A program made the position numbers and the translations under genes. This document shows, one piece after another, positions 16,831 to 26,089 of a stretch of DNA of 64,000 bases (the first letter of the stretch is position 1; the number at the start of each line of letters is the position of its first letter). The stretch comes from Tsukamurella sputi (GTDB taxonomy: Bacteria > Actinomycetota > Actinomycetes > Mycobacteriales > Mycobacteriaceae). Under the pieces are notes generated by a model. It had not been told where the DNA came from. It did not search any database and saw only the letters and a program-made list of their open reading frames with translations. The stretch is from the NCBI RefSeq assembly GCF_007858445.1, contig NZ_VIGV01000010.1, forward strand, positions 57,852-121,851, given 5' to 3'.

Positions 16831-18840
16831 ATGTCCACACCGGTACCCGCCGCGCCGAAATCCGGCGTCCGCGAGTTCACGACCCGTGCCGTCGTCCTGG
16901 GCGGCATCATCACACTCGTCTTCACCGCGGCCAACGCCTATCTGGGCCTCAAGGTCGGCCTGACCTTCGCGACCTCGATCCCCGCGGCCGTGATCTCGAT
17001 GGCGCTGCTGCGCTACTTCGCGAACCACTCGATCGTCGAGAACAACATCGTCCAGACGATCGCCTCGGCGGCGGGCACCCTCTCGGCCATCGTCTTCATC
17101 CTCCCCGGACTCGTCATGGTCGGCTGGTGGGCGGACTTCCCCTACTGGACCACCATGCTGGTGTGCCTCGTGGGCGGCGTGCTCGGCGTCATGTACTCCA
17201 TCCCGCTGCGACGGGCGCTGGTCACCGGATCCGACCTCCCGTTCCCCGAGGGCGTCGCCGCCGCCGAGGTACTCAAGGTCGGCGACACCGTCGAAGGCGC
17301 GCAGGAGAACAAGCGCGGCCTGCGTCTCATCGTCCTGGGCTCGCTCGCGTCCGCCGGCTACGCCCTGCTGGCCAAGATGAAGATCGTCGCCGAGGGCCTG
17401 TCGACCACGCTGCGGATCGGCAACGGCGGCACGCTGTTCGTACCGGGCCTGTCCTTCGCGCTCATCGGCGTCGGCCACCTCGTGGGCGTCACCGTGGGCT
17501 TCGCGATGATCGTGGGCCTCGTCATCTCCTACTTCGTGCTGCTGCCGATGTGGACCTCCGGCGATCTGCCCGCGACCGGCAGCATCACCAAGGTCATCTC
17601 GACCGCGTTCAGCACCGAGGTCCGCCTGATCGGCGCCGGAGCGATCGCCATCGCCGCAGTCTGGACGCTGATCAAGATCCTCGGCCCGGTGCTGCGCGGC
17701 ATCACCGACTCGATCGCCTCGTCGCGCAAGCGCCGCGGCGGAGAGCTCGTGGACATCACCGAGCGCGACATGCCGTTCCCGTACGTGGCCACCATCGTGA
17801 TCGCCTCGCTGGTGCCGATCGGCGTGCTGCTGTGGATGTTCACGAGCGGCACCGCGCTCGACGGCCGGGCCGGCGGAATCATCGCCCTGAGCATCGTCTA
17901 CATCCTGGTGCTCGGCCTCGTCGTGGCCTCGGTCTGCGGCTACATGGCGGGCCTGATCGGTGCGTCCAACAGCCCCGTCTCCGGTGTCGGCATCCTCGTC
18001 GTGCTGTCCGCCGCGCTGCTCATCCGCGCGGTCTGGGGTCCCTCGGAGGGCGATATCGCCACCGCGCTGGTGGCGTACACGCTGTTCACCGCGGCGATCA
18101 TCTTCTCCATCGCGACCATCTCCAACGACAACCTGCAGGACCTCAAGACCGGTCAGTTGGTCGGCGCGACGCCGTGGAAGCAGCAGGTGGCGCTCGTGAT
18201 CGGCGTGGCCTTCGGGTCCGCGATCATCCCGCCCGTCCTCGACCTGCTGCAGAGCGGCTTCGGTTTCGTCGGCGCGCCGGGCGCGGGCGACAACGCGCTC
18301 GCGGCGCCGCAGGCCTCGCTGCTGTCGAGCCTGTCGAAGGGCGTCTTCGGCGGCGACCTCGACTGGGGTCTCATCGGGCTCGGCGCGCTCATCGGCGCGG
18401 TCGTGATCGTCATCGACGAGGTGCTCTCGCGGACCTCGAAGTTCCGGCTTCCGCCGCTGGCTGTCGGCATGGGCATGTACCTGCCGATGAGCGTGACGCT
18501 GATGATCCCCGTCGGCGCGGTACTGGGCCTCGTCTACAACAAGTGGGCCGACCGTTCCGCCTCGGGAGAGGTCGCGGAGGGCCGTAAGCGGCTCGGAACG
18601 CTGCTCGCGACCGGTCTCATCGTGGGTGAGTCGCTGTTCGGCGTGATCTACGCGGGCATCGTGGTGCTCGCCGACCGCGCGCCCGGCCTGCCGGGCATCG
18701 GCGGCAAGGAGGAGCCACTGGCCCTGCCCTTCATCGACGAGGGCTGGCTGCACTGGGGCGAGGCGCTGGGCGTGGTGGTCTTCGCCGCGATCTGCGCGGC
18801 GCTGTACCTGCGGACGAAGAAGATCGCCGCGGCGGCCTGA
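16831..18840 (+). CDS. OPT-family oligopeptide transporter
   Basis: A 669-residue polytopic membrane protein with about 15 hydrophobic segments. GGIITLVFTAANAYLGLKVG near the N-terminus and SDLPFPEGVAAAEVLKVG are hallmark OPT (oligopeptide transporter) motifs. Bacterial members of this length import short peptides or metal-ligand conjugates with protons; the cargo is unknown here. The start ATG 16831 follows GAGAAGGGG. A strong hairpin lies 18 bp after the stop, between it and the convergent DUF475 gene. Confidence 0.92.
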   Translation: MSTPVPAAPKSGVREFTTRAVVLGGIITLVFTAANAYLGLKVGLTFATSIPAAVISMALLRYFANHSIVENNIVQTIASAAGTLSAIVFILPGLVMVGWWADFPYWTTMLVCLVGGVLGVMYSIPLRRALVTGSDLPFPEGVAAAEVLKVGDTVEGAQENKRGLRLIVLGSLASAGYALLAKMKIVAEGLSTTLRIGNGGTLFVPGLSFALIGVGHLVGVTVGFAMIVGLVISYFVLLPMWTSGDLPATGSITKVISTAFSTEVRLIGAGAIAIAAVWTLIKILGPVLRGITDSIASSRKRRGGELVDITERDMPFPYVATIVIASLVPIGVLLWMFTSGTALDGRAGGIIALSIVYILVLGLVVASVCGYMAGLIGASNSPVSGVGILVVLSAALLIRAVWGPSEGDIATALVAYTLFTAAIIFSIATISNDNLQDLKTGQLVGATPWKQQVALVIGVAFGSAIIPPVLDLLQSGFGFVGAPGAGDNALAAPQASLLSSLSKGVFGGDLDWGLIGLGALIGAVVIVIDEVLSRTSKFRLPPLAVGMGMYLPMSVTLMIPVGAVLGLVYNKWADRSASGEVAEGRKRLGTLLATGLIVGESLFGVIYAGIVVLADRAPGLPGIGGKEEPLALPFIDEGWLHWGEALGVVVFAAICAALYLRTKKIAAAA

Positions 18841-18857
18841 TTCCGCCCGATCCTGCG

Positions 18858-18886
18858 GGATGGTGCCCGCTCAGCGGGCACCATCC
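18858..18886. terminator. Bidirectional terminator hairpin
   Basis: GGATGGTGCCCGC-TCA-GCGGGCACCATCC, perfect 13-bp stem, located between the convergent OPT and DUF475 genes and ending 11 bp from the DUF475 stop codon. Confidence 0.75.
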
Positions 18887-18896
18887 ACCGCACGGC

Positions 18897-19982
18897 TCAG
18901 CCGAGGCCGGCCACCCGGCGATTGCGGATGATGCTGGACAGCAGCGCCGCCGCGATGAGGACCACGCCGATCAGGCCCGTGACCAGCTCGGGCACCGGCG
19001 TCATGATGGAGAACAGCAGGATGCCGGCGAGCGCGCCGATCGCCCAGTGCGCGCCGTGCTCGAGGTACACGAACTCCGAGAGCGTGCCCTTCTCGACCAG
19101 GTACACCGTCAGTGATCGCACGAACATCGCGCCGATGAAGCCGAGGCCCAAGGCGATGATGATCGGATCGGCGGTGATGGCGAACGCGCCGATCACCCCG
19201 TCGAACGAGAACGAGGCGTCGAGCACTTCGAGGTAGACGAACAGGAAGAAGCCGGCCTTGCCGGTGGCCTTCGCCAGCTCCGACGGCCCGGAGCGCGCCG
19301 ATGCGGCCTCCTCCTCCAGCTCCTCCACGTGGAAGAAGTCGCCGAGCCCGTTGACCACGATGTAGGTGATCAGGCCGAGGAGCCCGGAGACGTACACCGT
19401 GGTCTGCTCGCCGTCGTGCGCGAAGACGGTGCCGGTCAGCAGCAGCATCCCCAGCGCCACGACGATCGGGACGCGGCTGAGCGCACCGATCCGCTGCAGG
19501 GGCCGTTCGATCCAGCTCAGCCAGGTGATCTCCCGCTCGGGATCGAAGACGAAGTCCAGGAACAGCATCAGCAGGAACATGCCGCCGAAGGAGGCGATCT
19601 GCGGGTGCGCCGCCGTGATCAGCGTCTCGTAGCTGGGACTGCCGTCCGGGAAGTACGCGGCGCCGCCGTCCGGCGGGTTCAACGCGAGTTCCAGCGCCTG
19701 CGCGGGGTCGAGTCCCGCGGTGATCCACACGATCGCCAGCGGGAACAGCAGCCGCATGCCGACCACGGCGATCAGGATGCCGACGGTGAGGAACATCCGC
19801 ACCCAGAAGGCGCTCATGCGCTGCAGCACCGTCGCGTTGATGACCGCGTTGTCGAACGACAGGCTGACTTCGAGAACACCGAGGATCAGCGTCAGAACGA
19901 GTGCCTGCGGACCGCCGTAGAGGAACGCGACCACCAGGGCCAGGATCGTGATGACGAAGGACAGCCCGAAGATGCGGAACAC
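18897..19982 (-). CDS. DUF475 / TerC-superfamily membrane protein
   Basis: A 361-residue protein with about nine membrane segments. SFDNAVINATVLQRM and LDASFSFDGVIGAFA are the paired acidic intramembrane motifs of the TerC/DUF475 group, some members of which are linked to tellurite resistance or manganese export. The GTG start at 19982 is preceded at 8 nt by a -10-like TATAGT (minus strand, 19996-19991), so the mRNA may be nearly leaderless. The transported ion is unproven. Confidence 0.88.
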   Translation of the reverse strand: MFRIFGLSFVITILALVVAFLYGGPQALVLTLILGVLEVSLSFDNAVINATVLQRMSAFWVRMFLTVGILIAVVGMRLLFPLAIVWITAGLDPAQALELALNPPDGGAAYFPDGSPSYETLITAAHPQIASFGGMFLLMLFLDFVFDPEREITWLSWIERPLQRIGALSRVPIVVALGMLLLTGTVFAHDGEQTTVYVSGLLGLITYIVVNGLGDFFHVEELEEEAASARSGPSELAKATGKAGFFLFVYLEVLDASFSFDGVIGAFAITADPIIIALGLGFIGAMFVRSLTVYLVEKGTLSEFVYLEHGAHWAIGALAGILLFSIMTPVPELVTGLIGVVLIAAALLSSIIRNRRVAGLG

Positions 19983-20022
19983 GCGCGTCGACTATACCGT
20001 CACTGCGGTTGCACGACGGTGG

Positions 20023-20811
20023 CTAGAAGTCGAAGCCCCCGCCGCCGAAGTCGCCGCCGCCACCGAAGTCGCCGAAGCCGCTGTCGCCGAAACCGCCGTC
20101 GCCGAAACCGCTGTCGCTGTAGCCGCCGTCGGAACCGGAGTCCCACCCGCCGTCCGCTCCCAGGTCGGCGGCACCGTCGACGCCGGAGTCGGCGAGGACC
20201 GCCGGGCCCACCCCGGCCATCCCCGCGAACATGCTGCTGAACAGCAGGTAGCTGCCCACGCCCCAGGCGCCGGCCACCAGGGCGGGCTTCCACCAGGGCT
20301 CGCTGTACCAGCCGGCCGGCACCGGGCGGCCCGCGACGACGCCGCCGGGGTAGTAGTTGGGAGTACGGTCCGACGGTGCCGGCGACGCCGTGAGCGCGTG
20401 GCCGTCGACGTCCACGGTCCGCTCCTCGGTGACGGAGCCGGCGGTGCGCTGGCCGTCGAGCTCGGGGATGGGCGGGCCGGGGTCCAGGTCCATCGCGACG
20501 CGGGCGGCCCGCGCGTAGTAGAGGCCCTCGATCGCGGTCTGCTTGGCGAGCCTGGCCTGCGCGGGGGTGTTCGCGCCCCCGACCTGGGCGCCGGCGGCGG
20601 TGTACCGCTCGCCCGCGTCCGCGAGGGCCTGGCGGGCGGCGTCGTTCGAGCCGACGAGGTTGTTCACCTGACCTGCGAGCCGGTCGATCGCGGCGCGCGC
20701 ATCCGCCTGCGCGTCCGCCAGCGCGGTGGACCGATTCCTGTTCCCCCGGACCACGACGAGCACGACGAGCACGACGGCGACGAGGGCGACGATGAGCAGT
20801 ACGGGAGCCAT
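20023..20811 (-). CDS. Membrane-anchored protein with glycine-rich C-terminal repeats
   Basis: A 262-residue protein from ATG 20811. It has an N-terminal hydrophobic anchor (LLIVALVAVVLVVLVVV), a helical region full of Ala, Asp and Arg that could be coiled-coil (DUF1542-like proteins in relatives look similar), a second hydrophobic stretch around GAWGVGSYLLFSSMFAGMAG, and a tail of short repeats of the type GFGDGGFGDSGFGD ending in GFDF. The tail repeat is the notable feature; similar Gly-Phe/Asp tails occur at the C-terminus of TPM-like and stress-related membrane proteins. No function is assigned. Confidence 0.7.
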   Translation of the reverse strand: MAPVLLIVALVAVVLVVLVVVRGNRNRSTALADAQADARAAIDRLAGQVNNLVGSNDAARQALADAGERYTAAGAQVGGANTPAQARLAKQTAIEGLYYARAARVAMDLDPGPPIPELDGQRTAGSVTEERTVDVDGHALTASPAPSDRTPNYYPGGVVAGRPVPAGWYSEPWWKPALVAGAWGVGSYLLFSSMFAGMAGVGPAVLADSGVDGAADLGADGGWDSGSDGGYSDSGFGDGGFGDSGFGDFGGGGDFGGGGFDF

Positions 20812-20905
20812 GACCCGACGGTACCCAGAGCGGGCGGCGCGCGGCTGACGAGAACCTGAGTGATTCAGGCGTTTCGCCCAGGGCGAAGCGACCCGGGAAC
20901 GCCGA

Positions 20906-20937
20906 GAGCCCGCCACCGGGAAACCGGTGACGGGCTC
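20906..20937 (-). terminator. Terminator hairpin after ino1
   Basis: GAGCCCGCCACCGG-GAAA-CCGGTGACGGGCTC: 14-bp stem with one mismatch and a GNRA-type tetraloop, about 50 bp downstream of the ino1 stop. Confidence 0.7.
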
Positions 20938-20986
20938 GACGACGCGCAGGCTCTGCGATCCAGCCGGATCTCCGGCCGGGCGGGGA

Positions 20987-22081
20987 TTACTCCGCGCCGA
21001 TGATGAACTCTTCGAGCTGCTTGCGCGCGACGTCGTCGGCGATCTGCTCCGGCGGGGACTTCATCAGGTACGCCGAGGCGGGGATCACGGGGCCGCCGAT
21101 GCCGCGGTCCTTGGCGATCTTCGCGGCGCGCACGGCGTCGATGATGATGCCGGCCGAGTTGGGCGAGTCCCAGACCTCGAGCTTGTACTCCAGGTTCAGC
21201 GGCACGTCGCCGAAGGCGCGACCCTCGAGGCGCACGTACGCCCACTTGCGGTCGTCGAGCCACTCGACGTAGTCCGACGGGCCGATGTGGACGTTCTTGT
21301 CGTGCACCTTGCCGGCGAGCGGGCCGTTGAGGTTCGACGTGACGGCCTGCGTCTTGGAGACCTTCTTCGACTCGAGGCGGTCGCGCTCGAGCATGTTCTT
21401 GAAGTCCATGTTGCCGCCGACGTTGAGCTGGTACGTACGGTCCAGCGTGACGCCGCGGTCCTCGAACAGCTTCGCCATCACGCGGTGCGTGATGGTGGCG
21501 CCGACCTGCGACTTGATGTCGTCGCCGACGATCGGGACGCCCGCGTCGCGGAACTTCGCCGCCCACTCGGGGTCGGAGGCGATGAAGACGGGCAGCGCGT
21601 TGACGAAGGCCACGCCCGCGTCGATGGCGCACTGCGCGTAGAACTTGTCGGCCTCCTCGGAGCCCACGGGCAGGTACGAGACCAGCACGTCGACCTCGTT
21701 GTCCTTGAGCGCCTGGACCACGTCGACGCCCTCGCCCGGAGCCTCCTCGATGGTCAGGCGGTAGTACTTGCCCAGGCCGTCGAGGGTGTGGCCGCGCTGC
21801 ACGGTGACGCCGGTGGGCGGCACGTCGGCGATCTTGATGGTGTTGTTCTCCGACGCGTTGATGGCCTCGGCGAGGTCGAAGCCGACCTTCTTGCCGTCCA
21901 CGTCGAACGCGGCGACGAACTCGACGTCGCGCACGTGGTACGGGCCGAACTTCACGTGCATGAGGCCGGGGACCTCTGCGTCGTCGGCCACGTCCTTGTA
22001 GTAGTGCACGCCCTGCACGAGCGACGAGGCGCAGTTGCCCACGCCGACGATCGCGACGCGCACCTTGGAGTTGTCAGTCAC
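20987..22081 (-). CDS. ino1: Inositol-3-phosphate synthase
   Basis: A 364-residue NAD-dependent enzyme that isomerises glucose-6-phosphate to inositol-3-phosphate, the committed step to phosphatidylinositol, mannosylated lipids and mycothiol in actinobacteria. The N-terminal [18 protein letters not shown] is the NAD-binding motif, and [21 protein letters not shown] and [18 protein letters not shown] are typical catalytic-domain blocks of the actinobacterial form. It overlaps the upstream padR gene by 8 bp, the same pairing seen for Rv0046c-Rv0047c in M. tuberculosis, so they are probably cotranscribed. Confidence 0.96.
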   Translation of the reverse strand: MTDNSKVRVAIVGVGNCASSLVQGVHYYKDVADDAEVPGLMHVKFGPYHVRDVEFVAAFDVDGKKVGFDLAEAINASENNTIKIADVPPTGVTVQRGHTLDGLGKYYRLTIEEAPGEGVDVVQALKDNEVDVLVSYLPVGSEEADKFYAQCAIDAGVAFVNALPVFIASDPEWAAKFRDAGVPIVGDDIKSQVGATITHRVMAKLFEDRGVTLDRTYQLNVGGNMDFKNMLERDRLESKKVSKTQAVTSNLNGPLAGKVHDKNVHIGPSDYVEWLDDRKWAYVRLEGRAFGDVPLNLEYKLEVWDSPNSAGIIIDAVRAAKIAKDRGIGGPVIPASAYLMKSPPEQIADDVARKQLEEFIIGAE

Positions 22082-22667
22082 CGTTGTTCCCTTCAGTCGG
22101 TGTCGGTCGTTCGGCGCCGGGAGCGGGCCGATCCTGTGGAGTGGGGCGCGATTCGGCGGCGATCAACTCGTTGAGCCACCGCACCTCCCGCTCCGTTGTT
22201 TCCAGTCCCAGCTCGTGCAACTGCCGCGTGTACGTCTCGCTGGTCCCGCCGGCCGCGAGGGCCCGACGGAGCTCCTCCCGCCGCTCCTCGACCTGCCGGC
22301 GGCGACCCTCGAGGATGCGCAGCCGGGCCTGGGCGGGAGTAGCGGTGAAGAAGGCGAGATGCACGCCGAACCCGTCGTCCGTGTAGTTCTGCGGACCGGT
22401 GTCGGCCACCAGGGCGGAGAACCGCTCCTGACCGGCCGGCGTCAGCCCGTAGACACGGCGCGCGCGGCGCTTGCGCGTAGCTGCAGCAGGCCCGGGCGCC
22501 TCTTCCTCGGCGATGTATCCGGCGTCCTGCGCGCGGCGCAGGGCGGGGTACAGCGATCCGTAGGAGAAGGCGCGGAACGGGCCCAGCAGTTCCGTCAGCC
22601 GCTTGCGGATCTCGTAGCCGTGCATGGGGGACTCGTGCAGCAATCCGAGAACTGCGAGTTCGAGCAC
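22074..22667 (-). CDS. PadR-family transcriptional regulator
   Basis: A 197-residue PadR protein: [24 protein letters not shown] and [22 protein letters not shown] are the family's winged-helix signature, followed by a basic linker and a C-terminal helical dimerisation part ([16 protein letters not shown]). It heads the ino1 transcript and overlaps it by 8 bp, so it probably regulates inositol synthesis as well as itself. This matches the mycobacterial gene order. Confidence 0.93.
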   Translation of the reverse strand: MLELAVLGLLHESPMHGYEIRKRLTELLGPFRAFSYGSLYPALRRAQDAGYIAEEEAPGPAAATRKRRARRVYGLTPAGQERFSALVADTGPQNYTDDGFGVHLAFFTATPAQARLRILEGRRRQVEERREELRRALAAGGTSETYTRQLHELGLETTEREVRWLNELIAAESRPTPQDRPAPGAERPTPTEGNNGD

Positions 22668-22747
22668 TGCCGCCTCCTCTCCCGGGCGCGGCGCCGAGCC
22701 GGAGTGGCTGACGCGAGTGGATCTATCTCATCAATCGATCGACAGTT

Positions 22748-22774
22748 GTATCGAGCCGATATATAGAACGATAC
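22748..22774. promoter_or_regulatory. Possible PadR operator / promoter region
   Basis: GTATCG and CGATAC are separated by 15 bp of AT-rich sequence (including ATATATAG), unusual in this GC-rich DNA. The site lies about 80 bp upstream of padR in the gap shared with the divergent DUF5318 gene. The rest of the 238-bp gap shows no gene. Confidence 0.35.
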
Positions 22775-22905
22775 CCCAGCGGTGAACCGCCGATGAACGC
22801 CAGGCGGCGACGGGGTCGATGCGCGCGCCGGACCGGGGGCCGATCGGTCGCGGGCGGTATGCCCTTGTCGAGGCGTCTGCGGGTCCGGCCACGTACATTG
22901 GATCC

Positions 22906-23304
22906 GTGCGGACGCAGAGGCAAACGGTGGACTACGCGCTGCAGCGGCGATCGCTGCTCGCGTCGGTCAACGCCGGGCGCACCGCGGTCAAGGCGGTGTG
23001 CGATGCCGATCCGTACCTCTTGCGTGCGGCCAAGTTCCACGGCCGCCCGTCCGAGGTACTCTGCCCGATCTGCCGTAAGGAGCAGCTGACGCTCGTGTCG
23101 TGGGTCTTCGGTGACTCCCTCGGCCCGGCGTCGGGCTCCGCCAGGACGGACGCGGAGCTCAGCGAGCTGGAATCCACTCGCGTGGAGTTCTCCGTGCATG
23201 TCGTGGAGGTGTGCAGGTCGTGCAACTGGAATCATCTGGTGCAGTCGTACGTGGCGGGGCTTCCCCCGCAGCCGCGGCGCAGGCGCCGCGCCGCTCCCGG
23301 CTGA
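22906..23304 (+). CDS. DUF5318 zinc-ribbon-like protein (Rv0049 homologue)
   Basis: A 132-residue protein from GTG 22906 (VRTQRQTVDYALQRRSLL), a start that matches the mycobacterial Rv0049 N-terminus as I know it. Two cysteine pairs, CPICRKEQL and CRSCNWNHL, probably bind one zinc. It is a conserved Mycobacteriales protein always found just upstream of ponA1, and here its stop is 59 bp before the ponA1 start. A role linked to cell-wall synthesis is suggested only by this position. Confidence 0.8.
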   Translation: MRTQRQTVDYALQRRSLLASVNAGRTAVKAVCDADPYLLRAAKFHGRPSEVLCPICRKEQLTLVSWVFGDSLGPASGSARTDAELSELESTRVEFSVHVVEVCRSCNWNHLVQSYVAGLPPQPRRRRRAAPG

Positions 23305-23362
23305 GCGGCCGACCGGCACGGAACGTACGAGACGACGACGAACAGACGAGCGGAGACCAGCG

Positions 23363-26089
23363 GTGACGAACCCGGGTGGCAAGGACGAGCGGAGCGGAGC
23401 GGCCGGAGGCCCGTCGCGGCCTTCAGGCGCCACCCCACCGGTTCCGCCGCGACCCGCGACGCCACAGGCCGCGCCCACCACGCAGTTCCCGGTGGTGCCG
23501 CCCAGCGGTAAGGACGCTCCGACGCCCCCGCCGCCCGCCGCGCCCGGAGCGGGGCGCGGACCGTCGGGCTCGGGGCAGCCGGGGCCCGGCGAACCCAGGA
23601 CCGCCTACCAGCCCCTCTCGGGCCGGCCCGTCGACGACGCCGAACTGGCCGCTGAGGCCGATCGCGGCGGCGTGGCGAAGCAGGAGGCCCCGGCCGAGCA
23701 GCCCGTCGTGATCCGCAAGAGCGCAGCCGCGGCACCCGCCGCCGGCACCGACGGACCGGGCGGCAAGGGCCCCGGCGGTGACGGCCCCGGTGGTGACGGT
23801 CCGGGCGGCGACGGCCCCGGCGGTGGTGACGGCGACGGACCCGACGAGCCGGATGACGGCTCCCATGACGACGACTCCCATAAGAAGGGCCTCCGAGAGC
23901 TCGTGAGCGGATCACTCCTCCGACGTGTCGTGACCGGCGGCGTGGCCGCGGTCGCGCTGATCATGGTGGTGGCCCTGCTCGCCTTCCTCATCGGCTACTG
24001 GCGCACCGACGTGCCGCAGCCCGGCGAGATCCAGACGAACCAGGTCGCGACCATCGTCATGAAGGACGGGAACACGCCGATCGCGCGCGTCGTCCCGCCC
24101 GAGGGCAACCGCGAGATCCTGCCCGCGCAGGACATCCCCGACGTGATGAAGAACGCGATCATGGCCGCGGAGGACCGGGAGTTCGCCACCAACCCCGGCT
24201 TCTCGGTCAAGGGCTTCGCCCGCGCCGTCTGGAAGCGCATCCCCGGTGTCGCGGGTGACGGCGAGGACGCCGGCGGCGGCTCGACCATCACGCAGCAGTA
24301 CGTGAAGAATGCGCTGGTCGGCGACGAGTCGTCGCTGACGCGCAAGTGGAAAGAGCTCATCATCTCCACCAAGATGTCCAACTCCTGGTCCAAGGACGAC
24401 ATCATGGCGGCGTACCTGAACACCATCTACTTCGGCCGCGGCGCCTACGGCATCCAGGCGGCGGCGAAGGCGTACTACAACGTCAACGCCAAGGACCTCA
24501 AGGTCGAGCAGGCGGCGCTCCTGGCCGGCCTGGTCCGCGGACCGTCGCTCTACGAGCCCACGACGCACCTGGCCGACGCCACCGGCCGGTGGAACTACGT
24601 GCTCGACGGCATGGTCGACATGAAGACCCTCGATCCCGCGCAGCGCGCGAAGCTGCAGTTCCCGAAGACGATCGCGCCCGGCCGCACCGGCGGCGACGAC
24701 CTCTCGGCCGGCCCCAACGGCCTGATCAAGACGCAGGTGCTGCGCGAGCTCAAGGACGCCGGCATCGACGAGTCGACGCTGAGCACCCAGGGCCTCAAGA
24801 TCACCACCACGATCGACGCGCAGGCGCAGGCCGCCGCTGTGAAGGCCGCGGCGAACATGACGGAGAACCAGCCGAAGGACCTGCGCACGGCGATCGTCTC
24901 CGTCGACCCGAAGACCGGCGGCGTGCTCGCCTACTACGGCGGTAGCGACGGCAACGGCTACGACCGCGTACAGGCCGGGCTGCAGACGGGCTCGTCGTTC
25001 AAGGTCTTCGCGCTGGTCGCGGCCCTGGAGCAGGGCATCCCGCTCTCGCGGGTCTACTCCTCCTCGCCGTTCAAGGCGCAGGGCGTCACCGTGACCAACT
25101 CCGACGGTGAGTCCTGCGGCAGCTGCAACCTGGCGACCGCGATGAAGATGTCGCTCAACACCGTCTTCTACCGGCTCATGATGGACCTCAACGGCCAGGC
25201 CCAGGCGGTCGCGGACGCGGCGCACAAGGCGGGCGTCGCCGAGAGCTTCGGCGGCATCAAGAAGACGCTGGAGCAGGCGGACGGCAGCGGCGTCGAGGGC
25301 GGCGTCGTCCTCGGCCAGTACCAGAGCCGCCCGATCGACATGGCCTCCGCGTACGCCACCCTCGCCGCCGAGGGCGTCTACCGCGCGCCGCACCTGATCA
25401 CCAAGGTCACCACGGCCGACGGCCGCACCCTGCTCGATCGGCAGAACGACCCGGGCGAGCGCCGCTTCAGCAAGGACGTCGCGAACAACGTGACCGCCGC
25501 GCTGCAGCCGATCGCGTCGTACTCGAACGGCAACGGGCTGGCCGGCGGTCGCGCCTCGGCCGCGAAGACCGGCACGGCGCAGTACCAGGACACGGGCCAG
25601 AACAAGGACGCCTGGATGGTGGGCTACACCCCGTCGATCTCGACCGCGGTGTGGGTCGGCAACGACAAGGGCGGCCCGATCACCAACTCCTACGGCGGCA
25701 TCATCTACGGGTCCGGTGTCCCGGCACAGATCTGGAAGCAGACGATGGACGGCGCGTTGGCGGACTCGGATTACGAGTCCTTCCCGACGCCCGGTTCGAT
25801 CGGCGGCCAGGCGGGCGTCCCCGTCGAGACCCGGGTGCGCACCTCCGCGACCGGCTCCGCGTCGGCATCGCCCTCGGCGGGCGAGAGCGGCTCCGCGACG
25901 CGCACGGTGCCGGGGCTGCCCGGCGTCCCGCTCCCCACCTTCCCGTGGGATCCGACCACGACCCAGCCGGGTAACCCGAACAACCCGGGCGGTCAGCAGA
26001 CCACGCGGCCCCGGCCGGGCGGCAACGGGACCGTGCCCGGCAACGGCGGCCGGACGGTGCCTCCGCGGGTGACGAACCCGGTGCCGTGA
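23363..26089 (+). CDS. ponA1: Bifunctional penicillin-binding protein, class A (PonA1-like)
   Basis: A 908-residue peptidoglycan synthase. The cytoplasmic N-terminus (about 185 residues) is Pro/Gly-rich with repeated GPGGDGPGGDG; a single transmembrane helix follows near residue 190. The GT51 glycosyltransferase domain shows AAEDREFATNPGFS and GGSTITQQYVKN; the transpeptidase domain has SSFK (544-547, catalytic Ser544), SLN (597-599) and KTG (735-737). The tail is Ser/Thr/Pro-rich. The start is GTG 23363, 7 nt after GGAG. It is followed by the GT87 gene with a 4-bp GTGA overlap. It crosslinks the wall at growing poles in relatives. Confidence 0.95.
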   Translation: MTNPGGKDERSGAAGGPSRPSGATPPVPPRPATPQAAPTTQFPVVPPSGKDAPTPPPPAAPGAGRGPSGSGQPGPGEPRTAYQPLSGRPVDDAELAAEADRGGVAKQEAPAEQPVVIRKSAAAAPAAGTDGPGGKGPGGDGPGGDGPGGDGPGGGDGDGPDEPDDGSHDDDSHKKGLRELVSGSLLRRVVTGGVAAVALIMVVALLAFLIGYWRTDVPQPGEIQTNQVATIVMKDGNTPIARVVPPEGNREILPAQDIPDVMKNAIMAAEDREFATNPGFSVKGFARAVWKRIPGVAGDGEDAGGGSTITQQYVKNALVGDESSLTRKWKELIISTKMSNSWSKDDIMAAYLNTIYFGRGAYGIQAAAKAYYNVNAKDLKVEQAALLAGLVRGPSLYEPTTHLADATGRWNYVLDGMVDMKTLDPAQRAKLQFPKTIAPGRTGGDDLSAGPNGLIKTQVLRELKDAGIDESTLSTQGLKITTTIDAQAQAAAVKAAANMTENQPKDLRTAIVSVDPKTGGVLAYYGGSDGNGYDRVQAGLQTGSSFKVFALVAALEQGIPLSRVYSSSPFKAQGVTVTNSDGESCGSCNLATAMKMSLNTVFYRLMMDLNGQAQAVADAAHKAGVAESFGGIKKTLEQADGSGVEGGVVLGQYQSRPIDMASAYATLAAEGVYRAPHLITKVTTADGRTLLDRQNDPGERRFSKDVANNVTAALQPIASYSNGNGLAGGRASAAKTGTAQYQDTGQNKDAWMVGYTPSISTAVWVGNDKGGPITNSYGGIIYGSGVPAQIWKQTMDGALADSDYESFPTPGSIGGQAGVPVETRVRTSATGSASASPSAGESGSATRTVPGLPGVPLPTFPWDPTTTQPGNPNNPGGQQTTRPRPGGNGTVPGNGGRTVPPRVTNPVP

